Of a DNA stretch of 64,000 bases, positions 18,415-28,437 are shown one piece after another (within the stretch, counting starts at the first letter, position 1; the number at the start of each line of letters is the position of its first letter). Position numbers and translations under genes: made by a program. The notes under the pieces were generated by a model that made no database searches, was not told the origin of the DNA, and was given only the letters and a program-made list of their open reading frames with translations. Source of the DNA: an uncultured Albidovulum sp. (GTDB lineage Bacteria; Pseudomonadota; Alphaproteobacteria; Rhodobacterales; Rhodobacteraceae); the NCBI GenBank assembly GCA_913064775.1, contig CAJYAD010000003.1, positions 1 through 64,000 on the forward strand, read 5' to 3'.

Positions 18415-19508
18415 GGCTTTCGCTTTACATCGCGCGCAAGTTCGTGACCGCGTTCGCCTCGGTGCTGGTGATCTTCGCGCTGTTCCTGATGCTCCTGGAC
18501 ATGGTCGAGCAGATCCGCCGCTTTTCCGGCGACAATGTCAGCTTCGCCCAGGCGGCGGGGCTGGCGGCGCTGAACGTGCCGGGCAGCCTGTATCGCATCC
18601 TGCCGCTGGTCGTGATCCTGGCGACGCTGGTGCTGTTTCTGGGCATGGCGCGCACGTCCGAGCTGGTGGTGATCCGCGCCGCCGGGCGTTCGGCGCTGCG
18701 CTGCCTGATCGCCCCGGTGGTGACGGCGCTGGTCATCGGCGTCCTCGCGGTTGCCGTGCTGAACCCGATCGTCGCCGCCACCTCGACCGAATACGACGCC
18801 CTGCGCAGCCATTACACCAAGGGCGACGAAAGCGTGCTGTCGATCAGCCGCGAGGGGCTGTGGCTGCGTCAGGGCGGCACAGGCGGCCAGACGGTGATCC
18901 GCGCGGCCAAGGCCAATACCGACGCCACCGTGCTGCACAATGTCAGCTTCCTCAGCTTTGGCCCCTCGGGCAAGGCGACGATGCGGATCGAAGCGCAGGA
19001 GGCGCAGCTGGAACCCGGCGCCTGGAAGCTGACCGATGCCAAGATCTGGACCTTCGAGGCTGGCTCCAACCCCGAACAGCAGGCCCGCTTCGCCAAGACA
19101 CTGACGCTGCCGTCGGATCTGACGCGCAGCCAGATCCGCGACAGCTTCGGCGCGCCCTCGGCGGTGCCGATCTGGAAGCTGCCGGCCTTCATCCAGCGGC
19201 TGGAAAAGGCGGGGTTCTCGGCCCGCCAGCACCGCGTCTGGTTCCAGATGGAGCTGGCGCTGCCGCTTCTGCTGGCGGCGATGGTGCTGATCGGGGCGGG
19301 TTTCACCATGCGCCACACCCGTTTCGGTCGCACCGGTCTGATGGTACTGCTGGCGCTGATGTCGGGCTTCGCGATCTTCTTCTTGCGCAACTTCGCCCAG
19401 GTGCTGGGTGAAAACGGCCAGCTTCCCGTGGCGCTGGCGGCGTGGAGCCCGCCGGTCGCGGCGGTGCTGCTGGCGTTGGGCTTTTTGCTGCATCTGGAGG
19501 AAGGCTGA
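18411..19508 (+). CDS. lptG: LPS export ABC transporter permease LptG
   Basis: 365 aa, the partner permease of LptF with the same six-helix plus periplasmic-domain plan (MRLSLYIARKFVTAFASVLV at the N-terminus, then MLLDMVEQIRRF). The ATG overlaps the lptF stop and its own stop overlaps the lptD start (TGATG), so lptF-lptG-lptD are translationally linked. Confidence 0.94.
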   Translation: MRLSLYIARKFVTAFASVLVIFALFLMLLDMVEQIRRFSGDNVSFAQAAGLAALNVPGSLYRILPLVVILATLVLFLGMARTSELVVIRAAGRSALRCLIAPVVTALVIGVLAVAVLNPIVAATSTEYDALRSHYTKGDESVLSISREGLWLRQGGTGGQTVIRAAKANTDATVLHNVSFLSFGPSGKATMRIEAQEAQLEPGAWKLTDAKIWTFEAGSNPEQQARFAKTLTLPSDLTRSQIRDSFGAPSAVPIWKLPAFIQRLEKAGFSARQHRVWFQMELALPLLLAAMVLIGAGFTMRHTRFGRTGLMVLLALMSGFAIFFLRNFAQVLGENGQLPVALAAWSPPVAAVLLALGFLLHLEEG

Positions 19509-21703
19509 TGGCCTGGCCCGGCTTGCGCTCAACCGGGCTGGCCCCGGCCTTGCTGGCGGCGCTGGTGGCGGCGCAGGCCGGCGCGGCGCCGGCAACGCCC
19601 GCCACCCCGACGGGGCTGAATACGGCCTCGCCCGGCCCCTCCAGCCCCGGCACGGCCGGTCCGGCCTCGCTGGTGGCCGACAAGGTGCAGGTCGCGGGCA
19701 CCAGACGCCTGATCGCCGAGGGCCATGTCGTCGTGACCTATCAGGGCGCCCGGATGCAGGCCTCGAAAGTGGTTTACGACAAGGTCAAGGGACGGCTTGC
19801 CATCAGCGGTCCGATCCGCCTGACCACCGCCAACGGCACGGTGCTGATGGCAAGCTCGGCCGAACTTTCGCCCGATCTGCGCGACGGGATCCTGCGCGGC
19901 GCGCGGCTGGTGCTGGACCGTCAGCTGCAACTGGCGGCGGCGCAGATCAACCGGGTCGACGACCGCTATACGCAGATGACGAAGACAGTGGCCTCTTCTT
20001 GCCTGGTCAGCGCCAGCAACCCGACGCCCCTGTGGGAGATCCGCGCCAGCCGCGTGGTGCATGACCAGAAGCAGCGCCAGCTTTACTTCGACAATCCCCG
20101 CTTCCGGCTGTTCGGCGTGCCGATCTTCTATCTGCCGCGGCTGCGCATCCCCGATCCGTCGCTGAAACGCGCCACCGGCTTCCTGCTGCCAAGCTTCGGC
20201 AATTCCTCGCTGCTCGGCTTCGGCGTCTCGATGCCCTATTTCATCGCGCTGGGCGACAGCCGGGACCTGACCCTGACGCCGTTTCTGGCCACCCGCAGCA
20301 CGACGCTGAAATTCCGCTATCGGCAGGAGTTCCGCAACGGCGGCATGGAATGGAACGGCGCGGTCAGCCATGACAAGGTGCGCGGCGGCGGATTGCGCGG
20401 CTACCTGTTCGCCAACGGGGCCTTCGCGCTGCACGACGGCTACCGGCTGCGCTTCAACATCCAGACGGTGTCCGACGCCGCCTACCTGACCGATTACGGC
20501 ATCAGCAACATCGACCGCCTGCAAAGCGATATCGAGCTTAGCCGCACCCGGCGCAACGATTATTCCAGCGCCCGGCTCTATTCCTTCCACTCGATCCGCG
20601 CGGGCGACAACAATGCCACCCTGCCCGACGTCGTCGCGGGCTATACCCGCATCCATCGCTTCACCCCGCCCGTGATCGGCGGCCAGGGCAGCCTGACCTT
20701 CGACAGCTTCGGCCTGCTGCGCACCTCGAACCAGGACGTGGTGGGGCGCGACGAGGCCCGCGCCTCGATCCGCTTCGACTGGCGGCGCAGCTGGGTGATC
20801 GGGCCGGGGGTCGTGGTCTCGGCCCTGGCGCGCACGACATCGGACCTCTACGCGATCGCCCAGGACAGCCAGGTCCCCGGCACGGTCGTGCGCACCATCC
20901 CGGTCGGCGCGGTTGAGCTGCGCTGGCCCCTCGTCAAGGCCGAGCGCGGCGGCGGCAGTCAGGTGCTGGAGCCGATCGTGCAGTTGATCGACAGCCCGCG
21001 CAGCGTGCCCTCGGTGCCGAATGAGGATTCGACCCAGCTTGCCTTCGACGCGGGCAATCTGTGGTCGCTGAACCGCTACCCCGGCTACGATGGCATCGAA
21101 TACGGGCCGCGCGCCAATGTCGGGCTGCGCTGGACGCGCTTTTCGGCCTCGGGCTGGACCATGGGCGTGGTCGCCGGGCGGGTGTTCCGGCTGCAGGCCA
21201 AGCAGGGCTTCTCGGCCGGATCGGGGCTGGGCGGGGCAAAGTCCGACTGGCTGACCGGGGTGCGGCTGGCCTCTCCGCACGGGTTGTCGCTGACCGGGCG
21301 GGTGATCTTCGACAACCAGCTGACCCTGGCGCGGTCCGAGGCGCAGCTGGGCTGGACCACGCGGAAGGTGGATCTTGCCACCAGCTATATCTGGATGGTC
21401 GCGGACCCGGCCGAGAATCTGCCCACCAACACTTCGGAATGGGCGCTCGACGCGAATTGGAAGGTCAACGACCATTGGACCGGCCGCACGAACTGGCGCT
21501 ACGACTTTCAGGCCGAACGCGCGACCAGCGCCGGGATCGGCCTGAACTGGCACAACGAATGCCTGGGCGTTGATCTTTACCTCTCGCGTCGGTTTACTTC
21601 CTCGACTAGTGTAGCGGCGACGACAAACTTGGCGCTGTCGGTTGATCTGATCGGCATCGCGGGCCGGGCGGCCTCGGGCAATACCGGCGCCTGCGGCAGC
21701 TAG
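19508..21703 (+). CDS. lptD: LPS-assembly outer-membrane protein LptD
   Basis: 731 aa. It has a signal peptide ending near AAQAGAAP, a low-complexity Ala/Pro/Thr linker, an OstA/LptA-like jellyroll domain (about 55-165) and a large C-terminal beta-barrel with many aromatic-ending strands. It inserts LPS into the outer membrane with LptE, whose gene is at 45.5 kb in this window. Cys residues remain near the N-terminal domain (SSCLVSA) and at the C-terminus (NECLG, TGACGS), consistent with the disulfide-linked maturation known for LptD. Confidence 0.94.
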   Translation: MAWPGLRSTGLAPALLAALVAAQAGAAPATPATPTGLNTASPGPSSPGTAGPASLVADKVQVAGTRRLIAEGHVVVTYQGARMQASKVVYDKVKGRLAISGPIRLTTANGTVLMASSAELSPDLRDGILRGARLVLDRQLQLAAAQINRVDDRYTQMTKTVASSCLVSASNPTPLWEIRASRVVHDQKQRQLYFDNPRFRLFGVPIFYLPRLRIPDPSLKRATGFLLPSFGNSSLLGFGVSMPYFIALGDSRDLTLTPFLATRSTTLKFRYRQEFRNGGMEWNGAVSHDKVRGGGLRGYLFANGAFALHDGYRLRFNIQTVSDAAYLTDYGISNIDRLQSDIELSRTRRNDYSSARLYSFHSIRAGDNNATLPDVVAGYTRIHRFTPPVIGGQGSLTFDSFGLLRTSNQDVVGRDEARASIRFDWRRSWVIGPGVVVSALARTTSDLYAIAQDSQVPGTVVRTIPVGAVELRWPLVKAERGGGSQVLEPIVQLIDSPRSVPSVPNEDSTQLAFDAGNLWSLNRYPGYDGIEYGPRANVGLRWTRFSASGWTMGVVAGRVFRLQAKQGFSAGSGLGGAKSDWLTGVRLASPHGLSLTGRVIFDNQLTLARSEAQLGWTTRKVDLATSYIWMVADPAENLPTNTSEWALDANWKVNDHWTGRTNWRYDFQAERATSAGIGLNWHNECLGVDLYLSRRFTSSTSVAATTNLALSVDLIGIAGRAASGNTGACGS

Positions 21704-21748
21704 CTGCGCCAAGATGAACCCGGAACGGACGAGCAGAACGGACCGACC

Positions 21749-23008
21749 ATGCGACTGACGACGATGCTGACGACCGCCCTCATATGCCTTGCAGGGACGA
21801 TGACGGCGCTGCCGGCGGTGGCCCAGAGCGGGGCCCAGACGGCGGCCACGAACGGGACTCGGACGGGGGCGTCTTTCGCTCCGGTGCTCATCGTGAACGG
21901 CTCTCCGATCACCGGCTATGAACTTGCCCAGCGCGAGAAGTTCCTGCAATTGCTGAACGCGCCCGGCGACATCGCCAAGCTGGCCGAAAAGCAGCTGATC
22001 CAGGACCGCTTGCAGCTGCAGGCCGCGGATGAGAACGGCATCGAGGCCGACAAGGCCGAGGTCGACGCCGGGATGAAGGAATTCGCCGGCCGCGCCAACA
22101 TGACGACCGAGCAATTCGTTGCCGCACTTGCCAAGGCCGGGGTGGCCGAGCAGACCTACCGCGCCTTCGTGCGCGCGGGCGTCGCCTGGCGCAACCTGGT
22201 GCGATCCAAGTTCGGGGCAGAGCTGACGATCTCGGACGCCGATGTGAACCGTGCGCTGTCGCTTGCCGCGCAACCGCGTGAGCCGCGGCTGCTGCTGTCC
22301 GAGATCTTGCTGCCCGCAACGCCGCAATATTTCGCCCAAAGTGCCGCGCTGGCCGAACAACTGGCCCATACGGTCACGACCCCGGCCCAGTTCGCCGCCG
22401 CCGCGCGCCAGTATTCGGGCTCGCAATCGGCAGCCCGGGGCGGCCGGATCGATTGGGTGCCAGAGGCAAACCTGCCGCCCGCGGTGGCCGGCGCCCTCAA
22501 AGGGCTGAAGCCCGGCCAGGTTTCCTCGCCGGTCAAGCTGCAGAATGCGATCGGCCTGTTCTTGCTGCGTGCGATCGGGGAAATGCCGCGACCCGCGCCC
22601 TCGAAGGTGACGGTGAAATACGCGCAATACCTGATCCCCGGGGGCCGCACCCCCGAGAACCTGAAGATCGCCGCCGGGATCGTGGCGAAGGTGGGCGATT
22701 GCAACGACCTTTACGGCATCGCCAAGGGCAAGCCCAAGGGCACGCTGACCTTCACCACCCAGACCGTGCCGCAGGTGCCCTCGGACATCGCGATGCGGCT
22801 GGCGACGATGGATCAGAACGAGATCGCCACCGACCTGACGCGGGGCGGCAATCTTGATGTGCTGATGCTGTGCACCCGGCGCCTGACAGTGGCCGAGACG
22901 GCCAATATCGACGACATCCGGAACCAGTTGGCGAACCAGCGCCTGGCCGGGCTGTCCGAGTCCTACCTCGCCCGGCTTCGGGCGGATGCCTTCATCCGCC
23001 GGCCCTGA
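21749..23008 (+). CDS. surA: Periplasmic peptidyl-prolyl isomerase SurA
   Basis: A 419-aa secreted chaperone (signal peptide ~1-27, ending PAVAQS). The SurA N-terminal helical domain (about 50-170, NGSPITGYELAQREKFL at its start) is followed by a parvulin-type rotamase domain (about 175-275, with LLLSEILLPA and RGGRIDWVPEANLP). It helps fold outer-membrane proteins, including LptD encoded just upstream, which explains the 45-base spacing in one operon. Confidence 0.93.
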   Translation: MRLTTMLTTALICLAGTMTALPAVAQSGAQTAATNGTRTGASFAPVLIVNGSPITGYELAQREKFLQLLNAPGDIAKLAEKQLIQDRLQLQAADENGIEADKAEVDAGMKEFAGRANMTTEQFVAALAKAGVAEQTYRAFVRAGVAWRNLVRSKFGAELTISDADVNRALSLAAQPREPRLLLSEILLPATPQYFAQSAALAEQLAHTVTTPAQFAAAARQYSGSQSAARGGRIDWVPEANLPPAVAGALKGLKPGQVSSPVKLQNAIGLFLLRAIGEMPRPAPSKVTVKYAQYLIPGGRTPENLKIAAGIVAKVGDCNDLYGIAKGKPKGTLTFTTQTVPQVPSDIAMRLATMDQNEIATDLTRGGNLDVLMLCTRRLTVAETANIDDIRNQLANQRLAGLSESYLARLRADAFIRRP

Positions 23009-23016
23009 GCACGGCC

Positions 23017-23991
23017 ATGTCCACCCCCCTGCCGATCGCGCTAAGCTGCGGCGACCCCTCGGGCATCGGGCCCGAGATCGCTGCCAAGGCCTGGGATCAA
23101 CTGCGCGCGCGCCTGCCTCTTCTGTGGATCGGCGACCCGCGCCACCTGCCGCGCGGCACCCCGCACCGCGAGATCGGCAGCCCCGCCGAGGCCGCTCATT
23201 GCGCCGCCACCGCGCTGCCGGTCTGGCCGATCCGCTTCGCGGCCGAGGCCCGGCCAGGCGACCCAGATCCCGCCAACGCCGCCGGTGTGATCGAGGCGAT
23301 CTCGACCGCCGTGACCCTGGTGCGCGAGGGCCAGGCCCGGGCGGTCTGCACCGCGCCTATCCACAAGAAGGCGCTGCGCGACGGCGCGGGCTTTGCCTAT
23401 CCCGGCCATACGGAATTCCTGGCCGCGCTGGCCGGGGTGCCGCGGGTGGTGATGATGCTTGCCTGCACCGAATTGCGGGTGGTGCCGACGACCATCCATA
23501 TCGCGCTGGAACAGGTGCCCGCCGCGCTGACGCCCGAATTACTGCGCGATACGATCCGCATCACCCACGCCGCATTGATCCACGACTTCGGCATCCCCGC
23601 GCCGCGGATCGCCGTGGCGGGGCTGAACCCGCATGCCGGCGAAGGCGGCGCGATGGGGCGCGAGGAGTTGGAGATGATCGCCCCGCTGATCGCCGATCTG
23701 CGCGCCGAGGGGCTGGCGCTGAGCGGCCCCTTGCCCGCCGACACGATGTTCCACGCCCGGGCACGGGCGGGTTATGACGCGGCGGTCTGCATGTATCACG
23801 ACCAGGCGCTGATTCCGATCAAGACCATCGACTTCGCCGGCGGCGTCAACCTGACCCTGGGGCTGCCCTTCATCCGCACCTCGCCCGATCACGGCACGGC
23901 CTATGACATCGCCGGCAAGGGTGTGGCCGACCCGACCAGCCTGATCGCCGCTTTGAAGATGGCCGACGAGATGGCGAGGATGCGCGCCTGA
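23017..23991 (+). CDS. pdxA: 4-hydroxythreonine-4-phosphate dehydrogenase
   Basis: A 324-aa NAD-dependent enzyme of DXP-dependent pyridoxal-5'-phosphate synthesis. It starts ALSCGDPSGIGPEIAAKAW, typical for PdxA, and has NPHAGEGGAMG (about 207-217) and the metal-binding YHDQALIPIK (about 259-268). It starts eight bases after the surA stop. The surA-pdxA-rsmA order is conserved in proteobacteria. Confidence 0.95.
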   Translation: MSTPLPIALSCGDPSGIGPEIAAKAWDQLRARLPLLWIGDPRHLPRGTPHREIGSPAEAAHCAATALPVWPIRFAAEARPGDPDPANAAGVIEAISTAVTLVREGQARAVCTAPIHKKALRDGAGFAYPGHTEFLAALAGVPRVVMMLACTELRVVPTTIHIALEQVPAALTPELLRDTIRITHAALIHDFGIPAPRIAVAGLNPHAGEGGAMGREELEMIAPLIADLRAEGLALSGPLPADTMFHARARAGYDAAVCMYHDQALIPIKTIDFAGGVNLTLGLPFIRTSPDHGTAYDIAGKGVADPTSLIAALKMADEMARMRA

Positions 23992-23992
23992 G

Positions 23993-24110
23993 CCGGGGGT
24001 TTCACACCCCCGGAGCCCCCGTGGGATATTTGCGCCAGAAAGAAGGCTGAAGAGGAAACCTCTTCTTCTTTCTGGAGGAAATATCCCGGGGGTATGGGGG
24101 CAGCGCCCCC
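23993..24110. repeat. Palindromic intergenic repeat, complete copy
   Basis: Inverted arms at 24023-24045 (GGGATATTTGCGCCAGAAAGAAG, 23 bases) and 24065-24087 match at about 20 of 23 positions around a 19-base loop. They are flanked by a left hairpin CCGGGGG-loop-CCCCCGG (23993-24013) and a right hairpin GGGGG-CAGCG-CCCCC (24096-24110). It sits between pdxA and rsmA. Related copies occur at 27.9, 38.1, 43.8 and 58.4 kb. Confidence 0.8.
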
Positions 24111-24131
24111 AATCAGATGAAGGAAACCTGC

Positions 24132-24974
24132 GTGAGTGCGATTGACGGACTGCCCCCCCTGCGCGAGGTGATCGCGACCCATGGCCTGAGCGCGAAGAAG
24201 CAGCTGGGCCAGAACTTCCTGCTGGATCTGAACCTGACGGCCAAGATCGCGCGGCAGGCGGGGGACCTTGCGGGGTGCGATGTGCTGGAGATCGGGCCCG
24301 GCCCCGGCGGGCTGACCCGCGGGCTGCTGGCCGAGGGCGCGCGCCGCGTTCTGGCGATCGAGAAGGACGCGCGCTGCCTGCCGGCGCTGGCCGAGATCGG
24401 CGCGGCCTATCCGGGGCGGTTGGAAGTGGTCAATGGAGACGCGCTGAGGATCGACCCGCTGGCGCATCTGACGCCGCCGATCCGGGTGGTCGCCAACCTG
24501 CCCTACAACGTCGGCACCGAATTGCTGATCCGCTGGATGACCCCCGCCACCTGGCCACCGTTCTGGGAGAGCCTGACACTGATGTTCCAGCGCGAGGTGG
24601 CGGAGCGCATCGTTGCCCGCCCCGGATCGAAGGCCTATGGCCGGCTTGCGCTGATGGTGCAATGGCGCGCCGAGGCGAAGATCGTGCTGCAGTTGCCGCC
24701 CGAGGCCTTCACGCCGCCGCCCAAGGTATCGTCCGCCGTGGTGCATATCACCCGGCTCGACAAGCCCCGGTTCGACGCCGATGGGGCGGTGCTGGCGCGG
24801 CTGACGGCAGCGGCCTTCAACCAGCGGCGCAAGATGCTGCGCTCCAGCCTGCGCGGCCTCGCCCCGGATATCGAGGCACGGATCACCGCCGCCGGGCTGA
24901 AGCCCACCGCCCGGGCCGAAGAGATTCCACTGGAAGGGTTTTGCGCGCTGGCGCGGGAACTTGCCCGCGCCTGA
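24132..24974 (+). CDS. rsmA: 16S rRNA (adenine1518-N6/adenine1519-N6)-dimethyltransferase
   Basis: About 280 aa. It methylates two adjacent adenines in the 3' hairpin of 16S rRNA during small-subunit assembly. The SAM-binding motif [13 protein letters not shown] is near residue 54 and the catalytic NLPYNVGTE near 122; the N-terminus has [12 protein letters not shown] chose the GTG at 24132 (AAGGA seven bases upstream, normal family N-terminus [13 protein letters not shown]); an in-frame ATG at 24117 adds five residues. It is separated from pdxA by the palindromic repeat. Confidence 0.94.
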   Translation: MSAIDGLPPLREVIATHGLSAKKQLGQNFLLDLNLTAKIARQAGDLAGCDVLEIGPGPGGLTRGLLAEGARRVLAIEKDARCLPALAEIGAAYPGRLEVVNGDALRIDPLAHLTPPIRVVANLPYNVGTELLIRWMTPATWPPFWESLTLMFQREVAERIVARPGSKAYGRLALMVQWRAEAKIVLQLPPEAFTPPPKVSSAVVHITRLDKPRFDADGAVLARLTAAAFNQRRKMLRSSLRGLAPDIEARITAAGLKPTARAEEIPLEGFCALARELARA

Positions 24975-24996
24975 TCTCGCTGTGACGACCGCCGAC

Positions 24997-25749
24997 TTAT
25001 TCGGCGGCCGAGGATTGTTCGGCCGCAGGCGGGGTGTTGCCATCGCCTTCGGCCTGGGCCTCTGCCGATTTACGCGGCTTGCGAGGCCCCCGGGCGCGGC
25101 GCGGTTTGGCCTCGGCCGGTTTGTCGTCGGCCTCGGGCTGAGAGACGTCCCCCGAAGCGGTCTGCTCGGAGGCCGGCTTCTCGGTGCGGAAGGCGGGTTT
25201 GCGCGACTTGCGCTCTTCCGGGGTTTCCACCAGGGCGCTTTCGCCCTCGGACACATCGATCACATCCGCCGCGTCGTCCTTGTCGCCCATCTGGTCCGAG
25301 CCTTGCCCCCCAGACTGGCCGCCCTCGCGGTCGCGCCGGTCACGGGCGCCCTGGCCACCAGATTGACCATTATTCTGGCCGCCGTTCTGGTTGCCGTTCT
25401 GGCCGCCATTCTGGTTACCATTCTGGTTACCATTCTGGTTACCATTCTGGCCCGTATTCTGGCCGTCCTGTGGGTCACGGCGGGTTTCCTGATCGCGCGC
25501 CATTTCACGCAGCGCTTCGCTCAGCATCCTTGCATAATGCTCGGCATGCTGAAGGAAGTTCTGCTCGGCCACTCGGTCGTTCGAGAGCTGGGCGTCACGG
25601 GCGAGGATCTGATATTTCTCGATGATTTGCTGCGGCGTGCCGCGCACCTTGCCTTCGGGACCCGAGGAATCGAAGACCCGGTTGACGATATTGCCCATCG
25701 AGCGCGGGCGGTTCGACTTGGAACGCGAACGGGATTTGCTTGATCTCAT
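24997..25749 (-). CDS. DUF4167 family protein with Asn/Gln/Gly repeat region
   Basis: A 250-aa protein. The N-terminal ~85 residues are the conserved DUF4167 domain (SMGNIVNRVFDSSGPEGKVR, then IIEKYQILARDAQLSNDRV and HAEHYARML). The rest is disordered: an N-G-N-Q repeat tract encoded by 12-bp units, then an acidic middle and a Lys/Arg/Pro-rich tail. The very basic N-terminus (RSSKSRSRSKSNRPRS) suggests nucleic-acid binding. It lies downstream of prfA-prmC as in many alphaproteobacteria, but 238 bases beyond prmC with its own upstream region. The function is unknown. Confidence 0.88.
   Translation of the reverse strand: MRSSKSRSRSKSNRPRSMGNIVNRVFDSSGPEGKVRGTPQQIIEKYQILARDAQLSNDRVAEQNFLQHAEHYARMLSEALREMARDQETRRDPQDGQNTGQNGNQNGNQNGNQNGGQNGNQNGGQNNGQSGGQGARDRRDREGGQSGGQGSDQMGDKDDAADVIDVSEGESALVETPEERKSRKPAFRTEKPASEQTASGDVSQPEADDKPAEAKPRRARGPRKPRKSAEAQAEGDGNTPPAAEQSSAAE
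25381..25452. repeat. Six tandem 12-bp units inside the DUF4167 gene
   Basis: Units of the form ACCATTCTGGTT (plus strand) repeat six times in register, with one- to three-base differences. On the minus strand they encode repeated Asn-Gln-Asn-Gly residues. The period of 12 is a multiple of three, so expansion or loss would keep the reading frame. Confidence 0.85.
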
Positions 25750-25987
25750 GTTTACTTTGTTTCCTGCCTTGCAGGGCTTGACCCGAACCTCGCGGGTGCC
25801 ATGATTTCAGGCGCCTTTGCGTGGGTGGTCCGGCTTTGGGGCTTTCCGGCCGGGGGACGCGCAATACGTCCGCCCGCGAACCGTGCGTCCGAGTAAGCAT
25901 GTCGACGCCGACAGGGCAAGTGGAATCTGCCTAAAAGCCGCAATGCGCACGGTTTCGCCGGTAGCTGTGGCATGAAACCGGCATATT

Positions 25988-26827
25988 CTAGGGCTTTTCA
26001 GCCCGTACGACGCGGTCCCTGCCGTCCAGATCGCGCAGCACCGCGATCCCGACAAACCCGGCATCTACGAACATCTGCGCTACGGCTGCGCCCTGTTCGG
26101 CGCCGATCTCGACGATCAACCGGCCACCGGGGGACAGGCGTTCGGGCGCGTCCCGGGTGATGCTGCGGTACGGATCCAAGCCGTCGCCGCCCGGGGTCAA
26201 GGCAAGCCAAGGCTCCCAGTCGCGGACCTCGGGCGCGAGCGTCTCCATCTCGTCGTCCGAGATATAGGGCGGGTTGGAGACGATCAGATCGAACTGCCCC
26301 AGCACGCCATCGCACCAATCGGCGCGCAGGAACCGGGCCCGCGCCGCCACACCCAGGGTGGCCGCGTTCGCCGCCGCCACCTCCAGCGCCGGGGCCGAAA
26401 GGTCGGTGCCGATGCCCGAGGCCTCGGGGCGCTCGGACAGCAGCGTGGCCAGGATCGCGCCCGAGCCGGTGCCAAGATCGAGGACCCGCGTGAAGGGCGC
26501 AGCGAGCGCTTCGGCGATCAGGCATTCGGTTTCGGGGCGCGGGTCGAGGACATCGGGCGTCACCCGGAAGGCATGGCCCCAGAACAGCCGGGTGCCAAGG
26601 ATCTGGCTGACCGGCTGGCGGGCCGCGCGGGCCTCGATCATCAGCGCGAAGCGGGCGGCGGCGCGGGGCGACAGCGGGTCGGGCAGATGCAGGCTCAGCC
26701 GGTCGGGGGGCAGATCCATCGCCTGGGCCAGCAGGCGGCGGCTGTCGCGCGCCGGATCCTCGATCCCGGCGAGGGTGAGGATCTCGTTGGCCGCGCGCAG
26801 GGCCTCGGCGGCGGTACGGTCGCTCAC
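25988..26827 (-). CDS. prmC: Release factor glutamine N5-methyltransferase
   Basis: A 279-aa SAM-dependent enzyme that methylates the GGQ glutamine of release factors. It shows the SAM loop [14 protein letters not shown] and the catalytic VSNPPYIS (about 181-188). The GTG start overlaps the prfA stop as GTGA, so the enzyme is co-translated with its substrate. Downstream is a 238-base gap without any gene I can support. Confidence 0.94.
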   Translation of the reverse strand: MSDRTAAEALRAANEILTLAGIEDPARDSRRLLAQAMDLPPDRLSLHLPDPLSPRAAARFALMIEARAARQPVSQILGTRLFWGHAFRVTPDVLDPRPETECLIAEALAAPFTRVLDLGTGSGAILATLLSERPEASGIGTDLSAPALEVAAANAATLGVAARARFLRADWCDGVLGQFDLIVSNPPYISDDEMETLAPEVRDWEPWLALTPGGDGLDPYRSITRDAPERLSPGGRLIVEIGAEQGAAVAQMFVDAGFVGIAVLRDLDGRDRVVRAEKP

Positions 26828-27879
26828 CCTTCCATCTCGGCCAGCTTCTGCGCCTGATCGTCGGAGATCAGCGCGTCGATCACCTCGGTCAGATCGCCGG
26901 CAAGGATCTGCTCCAGCCGGTAGAGCGTCAGATTGATGCGGTGGTCGGTCATCCGCCCTTGCGGGAAGTTGTAGGTGCGGATGCGTTCCGAGCGGTCGCC
27001 CGAACCCACCTGACTTTTGCGGCTGGCGGCGCGCTCGGCGTCGGCGCGGGCACGCTCCAGGTCGTAGAGACGGGCGCGCAGCACCTGCATGGCGTTGGCG
27101 CGGTTCTGGTGCTGGGATTTCTCGGAGGAGGTGACGACAAGGCCGGTGGGGATATGGGTGATCCGCACCGCCGAATCGGTGGTGTTCACATGCTGGCCAC
27201 CGGCGCCCGAGGCGCGCATCGTGTCGATGCGGATGTCGGTGGCGGGGATGTCGATGTCGACCTCTTCGGCCTCGGGCAGCACCGCGACGGTGGCGGCAGA
27301 GGTGTGGATGCGTCCCCCGGCCTCGGTTTCGGGCACGCGCTGGACGCGGTGGACGCCGGATTCGTATTTCAGCCGGGCGAAGACGCCCTCGCCCGAGATC
27401 AGTGCGGTGACCTCCTTGATGCCGCCCAGTTCGGTCTGGCTTTCCTCGAGGATCTGGATTTTCCAGCCCTGGGCCTCGGCATGGCGCTGATACATGCGCA
27501 GCAGGTCGCCGGCGAACAGCGCGGCCTCCTCGCCGCCGGTTCCGGGGCGGATTTCCAGGATGGCGGGACGGGCGTCGGCGGAATCCTTGGGCAGCAGCGC
27601 CAGGCGCAGCGCCTGTTCCATTTCGGGGATGCGGGCCTTCAGGCGCGGCATCTCCTCCTCGGCCAGGGCGCGCATCTCGGGTTCGGCGAGCATGGCTTCG
27701 GCCTCATCGAGATCGGAAAGTGCGCGGCGATAGGCGGCGATTTCCGCGGCGACCGGCTTCAGTTCGGCATATTCGCGGCTCAGCTGGGCGATCTCGGCCG
27801 GGGCGACGCCCGTGGACAGCTTCGCCTCGAGGTACTCGAAGCGTTGCGTGATCTGGGCGAGTTTGTCCAAGGGCACCAT
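26824..27879 (-). CDS. prfA: Peptide chain release factor 1
   Basis: A 351-aa class I release factor that terminates translation at UAA and UAG. The peptidyl-hydrolysis motif is in [18 protein letters not shown] (GGQ near 228-230). The recognition domain precedes it and the C-terminal helix-rich region follows. The length is normal. It is the first gene of prfA-prmC. Confidence 0.96.
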   Translation of the reverse strand: MVPLDKLAQITQRFEYLEAKLSTGVAPAEIAQLSREYAELKPVAAEIAAYRRALSDLDEAEAMLAEPEMRALAEEEMPRLKARIPEMEQALRLALLPKDSADARPAILEIRPGTGGEEAALFAGDLLRMYQRHAEAQGWKIQILEESQTELGGIKEVTALISGEGVFARLKYESGVHRVQRVPETEAGGRIHTSAATVAVLPEAEEVDIDIPATDIRIDTMRASGAGGQHVNTTDSAVRITHIPTGLVVTSSEKSQHQNRANAMQVLRARLYDLERARADAERAASRKSQVGSGDRSERIRTYNFPQGRMTDHRINLTLYRLEQILAGDLTEVIDALISDDQAQKLAEMEG

Positions 27880-27930
27880 GGGCGGGGTTTGGCGAGATTG
27901 GCGGGCGCGGTCAAGGGTGGATGGGGCGGT

Positions 27931-27980
27931 GGCGGGGGCTCTGCCCCCTGCGCCCCCGGGATATTTGGGCCAGAAAGAAG
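27931..27980. repeat. Palindromic intergenic repeat, half copy
   Basis: A GGGGG-CTCTG-CCCCC hairpin is followed by CCCCCGGGATATTTGGGC and CCAGAAAGAAG, the same core as the arm at 24023-24045. The second arm is absent. It lies between the DUF1499 gene stop and the prfA start. Confidence 0.7.
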
Positions 27981-27981
27981 A

Positions 27982-28437
27982 TCAGGAGGCGGAGAGTTCT
28001 TTCAGCCAGGCCTGGAGACGGGCCTTGTTGACGCCGAGGTCGGATTTGCCGAAGCGGGCGCGGGCGAAGGCGGCGAAGCTGCTGCCGGTGTCCATTGGCA
28101 GGATCTTGACGGAGGTGAAATCGGGAAAGCCCCAGATCCGCGAACGGGTGATATAGGTCATCTCGCCGCGCGCGGGGCTGCCGGCCAGCAGGCGGGTGCG
28201 GGGCCAGTTCAGCGCGATCGCGTTGATCTTCCGGGCAAGGTCAGCCGCGCTGACAGGGTAGACCGGCGCCGCCTGGTCGCCGCCTTCGGGGCGGATGAGA
28301 TAGCCGTTTTCCATCCCCGGCCGGCCGGTGACGAGCGGGTTCACCGCCCAGTCTGTGGCCGGGTTCGGCGAGACGCGCACCCAGAGTGCCGCGAAGGCCG
28401 CCGCCAGCAGGATGAGGCCGAGGGCCCAGCGGATCAC
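27982..28437 (-). CDS. DUF1499 family protein
   Basis: 151 aa with an N-terminal hydrophobic helix (ALGLILLAAAFAALWVRV), so probably membrane-anchored or exported. A DUF1499-like region follows (DWAVNPLVTGRPGMENGYLI, then YITRSRIWGFPDFTSVKILP). Its GTG start overlaps the speB stop as GTGA. The function is unknown; the coupling to speB may be chance packing. Confidence 0.8.
   Translation of the reverse strand: MIRWALGLILLAAAFAALWVRVSPNPATDWAVNPLVTGRPGMENGYLIRPEGGDQAAPVYPVSAADLARKINAIALNWPRTRLLAGSPARGEMTYITRSRIWGFPDFTSVKILPMDTGSSFAAFARARFGKSDLGVNKARLQAWLKELSAS

Noticed and set aside
19529-22627. Open frame of 1032 codons opposite lptD and surA
   Set aside because: It crosses two well-supported genes on the other strand and has low-complexity Arg/Gly/Gln composition.
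25360-25460. Possible CRISPR-like array
   Set aside because: Units are 12 bp, contiguous without spacers and in frame inside a DUF4167 gene.
25750-25987. Small gene between prmC and the DUF4167 gene
   Set aside because: Open frames here overlap on both strands, have no good ribosome-binding site and no recognisable domain. It probably holds the DUF4167 upstream region.
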